This document shows positions 1-12,100 of a DNA stretch of 64,000 nt, in pieces. The stretch spans positions 1,532,001 through 1,596,000 of the forward strand of contig OX419347.1 in assembly GCA_948470475.1 (NCBI GenBank), given 5' to 3'. This stretch comes from Galaxea fascicularis. Lineage: Eukaryota; Cnidaria; Anthozoa; Scleractinia; Euphylliidae. The position numbers were made by a program, and so were the translations under genes. Position 1 is the first letter of the stretch. Every line of letters starts with the position of its first letter. The notes under the pieces were generated by a model. The model saw only the letters and a program-made list of their open reading frames with translations, had not been told where the DNA came from and ran no database searches.

Positions 1-101
1 TATAGATGGTGTGACTTACCAAGAGGCTGGAAATTACACTTGTGATGTATTCAACGGCGTGGGAGGAAACATTTCTGCATGGGACACTTTGCAAGTTTTC
101 T
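1..101 (+). CDS. Gene A exon: Ig domain, type I (partial)
   Basis: Only the end of this exon is present. It carries the F-strand signature TYQEAGNYTC and a G strand, then leaves in phase 1 at a gtaagt donor. It matches the closing part of the type I exons at 1431 and 3165. Confidence 0.8.
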
Positions 102-3100
102 GTAAGTAAAAAGAAAATTGACTCACATTTCTGTAAAGGCCAATAGGTATACCCAAGTCATTCATGATGCTTTCATTATTAGCTGCTAGAATAAATATAT
201 AAGACCCTTGAAATGTCAAGGTGGATAAGCATTCATCAATTGGTCAGGTTAGGTTTGCAGCGCGTTAGGGCTTAGGTCAGAGCTAAATGTACTGTTACGT
301 AGAGTTCGAGTCAGAATTGAGTCTACGCTGAGGATTAGAGTTAGAGTTAAGTTATGTTATAGTTACCATTAGCATTTAGCGTTGTTGCAGACTGCTTAGT
401 CATTTCCCAAGGTAAAACAACAACGAAATCTACTCCTAAAACAGCTGTGTAGGTGTTTGATTGTATGGTTTTGTGGTGATCTTTTTTCAGTTATCCCCGA
501 GTTTGTTGTCGTCCCTTCGAATATAATTGCTGTTGAAGACTCTAACGCGACATTCAGTTGCAATGCAAGTGGTGTGCCAGACCCTGTTATCACGTGGTCA
601 TTTGGAGGTGGACGCTTGCCTGAACATGTTTCCACCACTAACAACTTGACTATGATTGCTGTGAAGAACACTGCTGCGTTTGAAGGGTGGTACACATGCA
701 ACGCCTCTAACCTAGCCGGGCATGACACCAGAACAGTGAACCTAACGGTTGATGGTATGAGAGTTACTCCATGATATATAAAACTAAACCAATGCGCTAG
801 GTTTAGTAGATATAGAATGCCAACGTGAAGAATATTTGAAACTCTCCACGATCATCTAGTGGACCCTGCATGTTTAGAGAACTGACGCATGTTACACATT
901 CATTGGTTTCCTTCTGTTTGTTTCTTTTCAGTTCCTCCAAAAATCAAACCTTTGCAGCGGACTATATCACCCATCATTCATTCTGACCTTAACCTAACAT
1001 GCATCGTGGAAGGCGATCCTGTCCCAGAGGTTTACTGGATGAAAAATGACGCGCAAGATATACGTCGGGCTCAACTATCCTATAACAACAGAACACTAGT
1101 CATAAGGGATGTGGACATAGATGTAGATGGAGTCTACATGTGCGTGGCAGCGAACAGGGCTGGCAATTACGCCACAAGCGCTACGGTCGAAATTTTGGGT
1201 GAGTGTGCAATTATATATTTCTTTGAAGCAAACGTCACCTGTTAATGTACTTTTTGGCTCTATTTATGGACCTTGTCTTCCTAACCCTATGATATTAAGA
1301 AAGTGAAGGCCAAATTCCTAAGTATTTATCCACCGATTAGCAGATTAGTATCACATTCAATCCATCAAGGTCTGATTGGGATAGAAATGAGGTTGAATGT
1401 GAATAACTGGCTTCCATATCTTCTCTTTAGTTCCACCTGATGTACATCAGAGCCAAGCGACTCTCATCCTTCGAAAGAATGCGAGAAACGTGAGCATTGA
1501 CTGCTATGGATATGGCAAGCCTCTTCCCATGGTAACGTGGAAGAATGGTGTCAGGGTAATTCCTAGAGTTTCAGCTGTCACGGTGAATAGCAGTGATCAA
1601 GTGTTACAGGTGCTTTTCAACATAAGTGGTGCACCATGGAATATTACAAGCCGTCTTTATTTACGAAGTAACGGTGTTACGTATCAAAAGGCTGGGAACT
1701 ACACTTGCGAAGTGTCCAATGGTGTCGGAATTGGCTCAGTAAAAGGAACCACTGAAGTGTTGTGTGAGTAAAACTCTATTGCAAGGATGTTGGCTGCAAG
1801 AGCTAGTATGCCGAGTTTTTTATTCCTGTTTTTACGCACTTGGTTCGACCAAACATAACGCGCAATTCTCCGAACATTTAATGATAACGGTTAATGTTTA
1901 TTTCGTTTTGCAGTCCTCCCAGAGTTTCTCACAGAGCCAGTTGATCAAGTTATCTTAGAGAATAACAACGTAACTTTTACGTGCAATTCAACTGGTGTAC
2001 CAACACCATTCATTTCCTGGACATTTAACGGTAGATTGTTGCCACCGTCATCCGAAGCAAATGGTGGTACACTGACAGTGGCTTTTGTAAGAAACAACCA
2101 GAATTTTGAAGGTAACTACACTTGCACTGCAGACAGTCAAGCTGGCGTCGGCATATCTACAGCTAGACTGGTTGTTGATGGTAAGTAGCGCATGCTTCCT
2201 TTGTAATGTCAGTCCTCCACTCCTTTTTTTGTTATCTGGAATGTGCAAAGGCGCATAAGTGGACTATGGTATGGGCAACTAGTTACATGGTCTCTTTGTT
2301 TCATCTGTTATGAGCATTTTGTGAGTTTTGAAGGGTCACGACTACAATTGAGCTCTTTTTACGTGTCACGAGCTTGTTTTCTCTTAAATCACGCGTCTCG
2401 CATAACGTCTTTACCACTCTGTTAAAAGCCAATATGCATTGGTCTGTTTGTAAGGGCATGTTACAAGTGCGACAGCAACCTTGCTTAAAAATTGGCATTT
2501 GGTTGGTCTAAATCGGTGGCTACACAAGCGAAGTGTGTGTTATATATGCATTGCTTTTCCCCTTTTACTGCAGTATCAAAATATTACTGCGGTCTCAGAC
2601 TGACTTCATCTAAGCTACTATTTTAATAGCAAAGAGACCAAGCTGCTTTTGAGTGTCAATAAACTAGGCCATGATAATCCAACTGTTTTGATGAGTAAGG
2701 GAACTTGCGATGGTCTTAAAATCTCTATTGAGCGAAGAGTTATATTCATTTATCGTACGTTGTCATCTTTTTGCACAGTTGTTCCCTCCATTTTGCCCCT
2801 ACTGGAAAATGTCACATTGCTAAGAGGAAGCAAATTAAATCTGACGTGCCCAGCAGATGGTGATCCACTTCCCGGTATTTACTGGACTAAAAATGGGAGC
2901 CCCACTATTCCACGTTCTCATTTCTCACAAGGAAATTCCACCTTGGTTATACTGTCTGTTAGGATATCCGATGAAGGTCTTTACGAGTGTACTGCGCGAA
3001 GCAGAGCTGGAAACATCAGTTCTAAATCACACGTTGAAGTCCAAGGTATTCCTTTTAGATCATTTAGAAAGACGTGTGCTATCCACAGCAGCTAAAGCAC

Positions 3101-6100
3101 GGCAGACAAGAATATTACTTAACAACGTTTTGTAATGATAGGTAATCAATTATCTTTCTTTTAGTCAAACCAAACGTATTCGTTTCTGGAAACAAAACAC
3201 TAACTCTGGAGAAAGACCAAAAGAACGTTATCATTAATTGTTTTGGAAATGGATATCCCGCACCAACAGTTCGTTGGAGAAAGTGGTCGAACGTAATTCC
3301 AGTTGTTCTCAAGCAAGAGGATGACAGTGTGGTGCAAGTTGTATCCACTGATATTCAGAATCCAATGGACAATGTGACAAGTGACCTGTATTTGCGCATC
3401 GGTGGAGTAACTTACAACGAGTCTGGAAATTATACTTGCGCAGCTGGTAATGGAGTCGGGGACGACCCAGCCGTATCGAGCATGGAAGTGATTTGTAAGT
3501 ATAGAGTGGACATTATCTTACCTTGACGCTCTCCGCGCCGGAAGGCGCATACGGCTGTGTAAAGAGTGAACACTGTGTTATTATTCTTTAGAATTTCACT
3601 CACATTTACCTGCGAATTGCTATACAGTGTGTGAAACTTAGCGTAGCATTGTAATCCTTTTAAAACTCTCGAGTGCATTAAGGTCGTGTAGGTGCTGTTT
3701 GTTTTACAAAAAAAAAAAAAAAAGAATTAGAAGAGTGCCAACAGTTTATTTGGTTTTCTCTTTAAGTCAAACCTGAGTTCGTCATCAAGCCGCAAAGTGA
3801 GATTGTAAAGGAAGGAGAGACTATGTCCTTCACGTGCGAGGTTTCAGGTGTACCAGAGCCAGTAGTATCCTGGAGCTTTAACAATGGCGGACTGCCTCCA
3901 CAGTCCACGGACATGAATGGTAATCTAACAATTCCATTTGTGGGAAACAACAAGACTTATGAAGGGACGTACTCTTGTACAGCAACTAGCAGGGCGGGTG
4001 TTGCAACCATTGACGTGGCTCTAACAGTCCACGGTAAGTTACATGTATTTCGAGCTTAACTTAATGTTCAGTGTTCAGCTATGACCGTGGTAGCGATTCG
4101 ATAAAGTGAAGGAGTCACGCTATACATGTTAATATTGTCCTGTTTGCAAATAGACGAGCATTCAAGTTGTAAAGGGCACTTTTCGTAACTGAAGGCGGAT
4201 GGCAATTAAAAAATTTTGAGGCGCGTCTTTGAACCGCCATTTCATATCCACAAAAAGTTTTTGTACTGCTTACATCTAAATCTATTGTTTTTATCTCCAC
4301 CAGCCCCACCCCGGTTCGTCTTGGCCCTTAACAAGTCCGTAATTGCCGAAAGAGGTGACAATATGAGGCTCTCGTGTTCTGCTGTCGGAGATCCAACGCC
4401 TCGCTATCAATGGACCAAGGATGGTTCCCCTGTTATTCCAAATGCAGCTCTGGAGAACAATAATACGATGTTACAACTAAGAAATGTTGATTCTAAAAAT
4501 GACGGCATTTATACCTGTTTGGCGGTGAACGATGCTGGTGACGTCTCAGCATCAAGCAATATTACGGTTCATGGTAAGAATTGTGTCCTTTGCTTCAGAA
4601 TACCAGCTTCTTTCTTTGGCCTCCCCTCGATATTAGGTATTATATTTGGTGCGGTAGGAAATTCTCCTTGCAACTTCGATTTGAAGGGACAATGGTTGCA
4701 TACCTTGTCTGTACAAAGATATATTCAATTTAGATTACATAATACCATTATAATTAAGGAAAGTACAATCAAGGTGAGTGTAGTCCATAATTCGAACCAC
4801 ACTTCGAAAGTGCAATGTTGAAAGCATGTTGAGTAGTTCTTTGTCTTTTACTTTTGCAGCGCGTCCCTCGTTCCTTAACAGTTTTACCAATACTGTAACC
4901 ACTGAACATCGCGTCTTGAACTTCTCGTGTACTGGAGAGTCCATTCCAGCACCCGACGTAACGTGGTATAAACACAACAAGCCAGTCACCAGCGGTCAAC
5001 ACATTCAGATAACAACAAGTGGAAAGTTTACAAGAATTACCACCTTGAGTATACGGAGAGTTAAGTATGAAGACCGTGGAGATTACACTTGTTCCTTTGC
5101 CAATTACAGAGGAAGTATTAACAGGACTCGGAAGTTAATTGTGCTTGGTAAGTAGCTGTCTAAATCCTAATGCACTGGATTCATGATCAATCCTCAGGAT
5201 TACGTGTAACCGGCGTAAAGCACGAGAAAATGCGCGAATGGTTTTGATTTTGCTTCTCATTGAAAGTGGCGCGTATTTTACTGGCCAATCACAGAGAGTA
5301 GCAATGCAGAATCAAACCAGACGTAATGATGAACCTGTTCTGTGTTTTTCTTGCAGTTCCATCGAATATTACGATTCCTCCAACATCAGTTAACGAGAAA
5401 CTTGGACTCCGAGTAACATTCAACTGTGCCGTGAGAGGATTCCCTTTGCCTACACTGCTTTGGACCAAAGACAGCATTAACTTGGATATTTCAAATGGAA
5501 TTGAGATAGCTCAGCATGAAGATTCAAGCAAAATCGAAAGTTTTACTTCCTTGACAATTTTTCAAGCAAAGCGAAGCGATACAGGTGTATACGTTTGCCA
5601 CGCCAACAATTCGGCCGGAACGACATCGAAAGCAGCCAACCTTACTGTCCTTGGTAAGTATCTCTTGTGCGCCACCAGCTGCAGGTGCGCAGCGTGGCTG
5701 ACGTTTCTACCACGTTTGAAAGTTACCTTTGTGTTTTCAGAGTACACACGCATGACAGGGACTCGTTTTGCAGCATTAACGAAAAGCAAGTTAGAAGAAT
5801 ATGCAATATATTGAAAAGCACTTCGGAACGTACACTCCAGAGCTGTAGTAACAGCTACTGTCTTGCTTGTTGAAGAACGATGTCTTAATTCTGCTAGTGA
5901 TGTCGTTCATGAAGCATTTCTGGTAAGCAAAGTGAGAGCTGAAGGAGATATCCTCTTACCTCATACGCATTTTTTCATTATTTTCAATAGAAAAACCAGA
6001 CAAGCTGAGGGTAAACATTGACTCCATCACTGCACGCACAGGGAAGTTATCATGGACGGTGTCATTTGACGGAAACTCCCCTGTGCTATTGTATACAGTG

Positions 6101-9100
6101 GAACACAACATTTCTAACGGCGCCATGTCTTACAATGTGAGCTCAAATGAGAGTTCTCTTGTCATGAATTTGAATCCTGCAACGTTTTACGAATTCACAA
6201 TAACAGCTACGAACCAGTTTGGGACAAGCGATCCTGTAGTGATCTCCACTACTACTCTGGAATCAGGTATAACTCTTGGTATACTTCATAATATAATGCC
6301 CAATGTATAACACGCACCTAGAACAATGTGTGCACCAAGTGTTTTTTGACGTAGAGCAATGGTACGTAACGAGGCTGCTAATTATTTCTTATAATTTTAC
6401 ATCACGTTTTTCTGGTAGCACCATGGAATGGGAGAGAAGGGAGGGAATTCGGATAACGGGAAGGGGAGGGGGAGGGGGTTGGGTGTGAAGGGTAGTTTTT
6501 AACTGACCCAAACGTCATGGTTATATAGCCATTAGAACGTCTGTCATGGATATTTTATTTCATCTGTAGTGCCTGAAGCTCCGAGGTTTGTGAGAGCAGT
6601 AGTTACTGGTTCAAGATCCATATTCCTCGACTGGACTATTCCTGCAATTACTAACGGAAAACTTATCAATTACGTTGTTTATTATGACACGACGGAGGAC
6701 TACGGCGACAACACAACAGTCCCAATGAACCAGACGTTGCTTCCCAATACCACATCCCTGGTTATTGAGTCACTGGCCCCGTTTACCTATTACACTTTTC
6801 AAGTCCAAGCGTTCACCAAAGTAGGCGGGGGACATCGTAGTGACCCTACAGAGCGAGTACGGACTCATGAGGATGGTAAGTTTGGCATTATCATGTACGA
6901 CTTTTTTCTGGCAATAGTAAGAAAAGGGAACACGCTTTTCACTATGAAAAGTTCAAAATTATTGAAATTTAATGTACAATGAGATGTTGAGATTAGAGAT
7001 GAACTAAAATCTAGAGGAAAGGCACCTCTGTTGCTTTCAATCCCTCATTGTCTCTTACTGCATCAATTTACTGTATTAGAGTACGGACGCAGATCGTCAA
7101 TCGTATGGTAATAGTAGTAGCAGTAACAATAATACGGGTGTTTTATCTTAATTAGTGCCACACGTACATTTTGCAATTCAGCGCCCAAAACGAAATGGCA
7201 ATTGTGGGTGAGTCATTCCTCCTTGAGCTCGAGGGTTCGGTGAATGTTGGTAAGATTCAGTGATAATGAAGTCTATTCTATCTTCTTTAGTTCCAGGGAC
7301 ACCTTCTGATATTACAGTAGAGAAGCAAGGTGAGGAACGTTTTGTGATTCGTTGGAAGAAGCCATCAGAGGCAAATGGAATAATCACAGGTTACAAGGTA
7401 CCTTGAATACTAGTGATACAAACTGCGCTTTTTATCGAGTTATTGTGGGAAAAAAAGAACTTCTAATAATGAACTCAAGAAGGCTTTAATAAATGAAGGA
7501 ATTGGAAATTGTAATAGGTCGGATGACTGTGGGTGTTTCTTTCCAGATCTCGTAACATATTCCTCTCATTCATTAGTAATGGTCCTTAGCCGGACATTTC
7601 CACCTTATGAACAGGAATTCCTGTTAACTGAAATGGGTAAATTGTTAACAGGAAAGAGTACGAACACGAAATGGGTAACATGAATTCCTGTTACCATTTT
7701 GTCTGGGCAATATTAGTTTTCGCGTACGTGGACTGCCGATCAACATTCTTCGGAAAGGTGCTGGAGGGATGAATTACTGTATCGCTAAGGCACGCGTAAC
7801 AATTGAACAACAAACTACGTTAATCCAGTTAACGGTTTTTGTCTTGACGTTGAGTGCAGGCTGCCTATGCTGTAATTGGTGAGTTTCCAAGAGCGAGCGA
7901 GGTTTGTGAAAAAGTAAAAGAAAGTGAACATAAGCACGCAGGCAGTGTTCATTAGAGAGTTACGTTTTTCTTGCTAATGCTTCGTTTTATAGCTCTATTT
8001 ATTGGTGAGAAGAAACAACGCAGGTGACACAGAGACTGTAAAGGACAGATTGTATGTGATCGAGGATGACTTCACTGCAAAAGTAGTTAGTGTCTATGAA
8101 CTTAATGGCTACAAAACATATGATGTGATTGTTCAAGCAAGGACCAGCAAAGGATATGGACAAAAGAGCACTGAAGCAAAAACCGTGAAAACGCCTCCAA
8201 TTGGTAAGTTCCGTGTTTTTCCACCAGGATTTACAAGTGTACTTCCAGTCACTGATTTCCCCTCCAACTGATTCAAACCCTTCGTTGTTTCAAATTCGGT
8301 GTCACAAGCTAGAACCAAAGCAATTAATATGGTTTATCAAAACAACGCAAACAGCGTACTTAAGCAATCAGAATTCAAAGCAAGTAACTGATTCCACGCG
8401 AGTGAAATCGCGCAAGTACAAGTGATGTTCAATTGCTTTTGGTTTTGCCTCTCATTAGCTGAGACAAATTGATGGGTAGTTTGAGTTGGTTAGCTATTTG
8501 GTTAATTGATTGGTTGGTTGGAGAGATAGATGATGGGTTGGTTGGTCGTTTGTTTGGTTCTTTAGTTGTTGGTTGATTACTCACCTCGATCGAAGAGGAA
8601 GAGTCAGTGCAAAGTCTTGATGTACCAATGAATTTCTATAACCAGCATTAATAAAAATGGTGGGAAATTGATTGCTTTTAGGTTTTAAATAAAGCGGCGA
8701 AAATGTCTCTCTCTTTTTTTTTTCTTTTGCACAGCTCCTCCTCCTCCACCTCCTCCCCACCCCCCAAATGAAACTACAACTGAAACAGCTGTTATAGAGT
8801 TGGCCGAGTTCTCCGATATCAACGGGCCTATTGTGTGAGTATACCTTATTAATCTGTCGACTAAATTATAAACAATTACTGGATGAGTGTTTGTGATATC
8901 CAGTAATTGTGATATTAAGTGTCCTTTACATGATTATTATATAATCTGCAGTTAGGTGCTGGCACAGGCGCTAATTTCGAAAATCGGCCAATCAGAAAAG
9001 AGACAGCGAGATCAATGTATAATAATGCCATTTAAATATCGACAGCAATTTCTGTCTTCTACAGATTAGTATATGAATCATGTAAGTTGTTACAAACCCT

Positions 9101-12100
9101 TTTTGGCTGTATATTAAAGTAGGTTTTGGGTCGTTAGTAGAACCATATATAGCATAAATAAAATAGTAACATAAACAATTATCCCAAGACTACTACAAAG
9201 GCCGATCGAACAACGTAGAAACTGGGCTTGGAGCTACAATGTTTCGGCTGTCCAATACCAGATACCAGCGTTCACAGATAACCGGCTTTGCGAATTCGAA
9301 ACGAGCCAAGAAATGTCTCTAAAGGATGTTCTCAGGCATAAAACTTGTACGATATACGCCAGTTCAAGCCAAATCTCTTGACATTATGTTACAGCAGATC
9401 GTTTTTCATGTAATATATCAAACACGAGAGACAGTGTTTCATCGGGATATCCAAACACCGAGAAGACCGTTGAAAATACGACGCGCAGCGGAGTATTTTT
9501 GACGGAATTCGAGGTGTTTGGATGGCCGATGAAACACTGTTTCGAGTGTTTGATATATCTTCTCAATTGAAACAAAAACTGAGGAATTAACGGAGAAGTA
9601 AAATCGTCAAAATCTATGCTAATTAAGACCGGGTATCCAAACCCCCTTCACGGTTGTGATTTCCTTTGTTTTAGCTTGATGAATTATTAATGAGTTTGAG
9701 AAGTAATATATCAAACACGAGAGACAGTGTTTCATCAGGATATCCAAACACCGAGAAGAGAGTTGAAAATACGACGCGCAGCGGAGTATTTTTGACGAAA
9801 TTCGAGGTGTTTGGATATCCGATGAAACACTGTCTCGAGTGTTTGATATATCTTCTCAATCGAAACAAAAACTAAGGAGTAAACGGAGAAGTAAAATCGT
9901 CAAAATCTATGCTAATTAAGACCGGGTATCAAAACCTCCTTCACGGATATGATTTCCTTTGTTTTAACTTGATGAATTATTAATGAGTTTGAGAAGGGAC
10001 CTTGAAAACCGATTCGGTATAAAGAGATTTTTTTATACTGCATGATTTGGAACTTTACAGTATCTTGACTTTTTATTCTTCAGCAAACTCTATGTAAAGA
10101 AAAACCTGTTCATTTAATAGCATTCCAAGATTTGTTTCTGTCACTTAAACACTCTATAGTAATTTATATTTCAACACTTTCTAGTTACTATCAAGTGATT
10201 AACCTCAGAGTACCACAAGGAGCCCAAGACAGTGTCCCTACACCTGATGAGATCACACCAGACAAGCTTGTTTCGTATGAAGAAGCTCATAAGTCGAACA
10301 AACCGGTCGCGTACATTGCGTTTGGATTTGAAGGAAATGAATTTAACAGTCACAAGCGCTTTACATTGGGAAATGGACAGACATGTTGTCCCAGGAAGAA
10401 GCGTGATATTGCTAAAACGTACAATAATGGTCCTTTGGAACCAAACACAATCTACAAGGCATTCAACAGGGCATTTACCAGAGAGGTATGTTTTGACGTT
10501 TTCAGTTTAAGTGATAGGGGCTGAATCAAGTTGATTTTTTTTTCACTTGAGTGGGTGTTCTTTCTTGCTAGACCCCCCATAAGAACGATATAGGAATCAG
10601 ATTTGGACGTGAAAATAAATCATTATCAGGAATACCACATCCACCATCACCACCACCACTACCATCATCATCACCATCAGCATAAATCCCAGGTTATGAT
10701 GTTAAACCTCTTCAAGCACCAAGCCTCTTCTTTTATAATCATTGCTGTTATTGCTTTTTATCCCCCATTTTTTTCAGAGCCAGTATAGTCAAAGTCAATA
10801 CATACAGATAAAGACTGAAGGTGCGATAACTTATGGTCTCAACCTTTAAGGATACATTTGCATAGTTGAATGGTAACTGTTTAATAAGTACCCGCTTACT
10901 AAGTAAGCATAATGAATTCTACCTTGATTTAAGTCGCCCACCTTCCTTCCACACCATCAACAATTAACACTGCCTAAAATAACATTTTCTCTGTGTTATG
11001 TAGACAATACTGAACTATTCTGAATTTTAATTGCACAGCAACTTATCTGTTAAAATGTTATCAAACAGCAGAACAGCTCATACCTTTAAGCAGAGACTCT
11101 TCCAGGTTTGAAGGTCATCGGTTGTTTTTCAAGGGTTTTAGTCAATTTATTCACTACAAGATTAAAAAAATGTAAGAAAGCGATAGTCAGTGGTGAATTA
11201 CCTGAGCTACCATAACTGGTTACGTTTCTTGGTCCATTGAAATGTTTCAAGGCTGCTTTAAATACGTGCTTTCCGGAAACGTATCTCTTGCTCAAATACA
11301 AACAAGTTAAGCTTAATTTTAAACAAACTTTGACAAGTACCACAGCCTGAAAGGCGCGTATTAGGGGAAAAGTACTTAGTTGAGCCGTGTGCTCCAACCA
11401 CCTTTGTCTCCTCTTCTCTTCTGTCTAAAACAGATTTAAATAGAAAACGTTTAGGTTTCAGTTGATAAAAACGGTACCTAGGCCTTGCAGTCAAACAAGA
11501 ACGAAAAATTATAAACAACTCGGTGCTGGCAGCCGGCGCCAAAATGGCGCGAAAATTGAAACTCGCCTCAGGCTTCACTCGCCTGGTCCCTCTCGTAGTT
11601 CCTTCCTGCTCGAAAAAAATAAAATAAAACAGACATAACACTTTGGGAACAAAAATAATTTTCAAATAATTCACAAAATGGCTGCAAGTTGATTGTTAGT
11701 TTTTCGATCTCTACGTTTCCAGTTAAATTTTTAACGGAATAGTGATGTGCTATTCATCCTTATTTTCAACCCGCTCCTAATATCTTTTTCTTAGTTTGTT
11801 AGGATGTGCCATATTTCACTCGGGTAACATTTTCTTTTTCAGAATTGCCGAAGAAGCCTCCAACCACCCCTCCCCCGCCCGGTTCGCCCATTGGTATCAT
11901 AGTAGGAACTATTGTGGGTGTTCTACTTATCGTATTCGCTGCGATTGTGTTTACAAGGTTTGTTGGTACTTGGATACTACTTAAGTCTTCATCGAAAACT
12001 CTTCATCATAAAACCCTTGAACACTTGGAAACTGGCAGTAAAAGACGGGAAAAACTACTTCCTTTATCTGCTGCTTCCACAGTACCGTTCTCTGTGAGGC

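Noticed and set aside
11258..11674. 138-codon minus-strand frame
   Set aside because: No recognisable domain; it overlaps a GC-rich dispersed-repeat-like stretch in a gene A intron.
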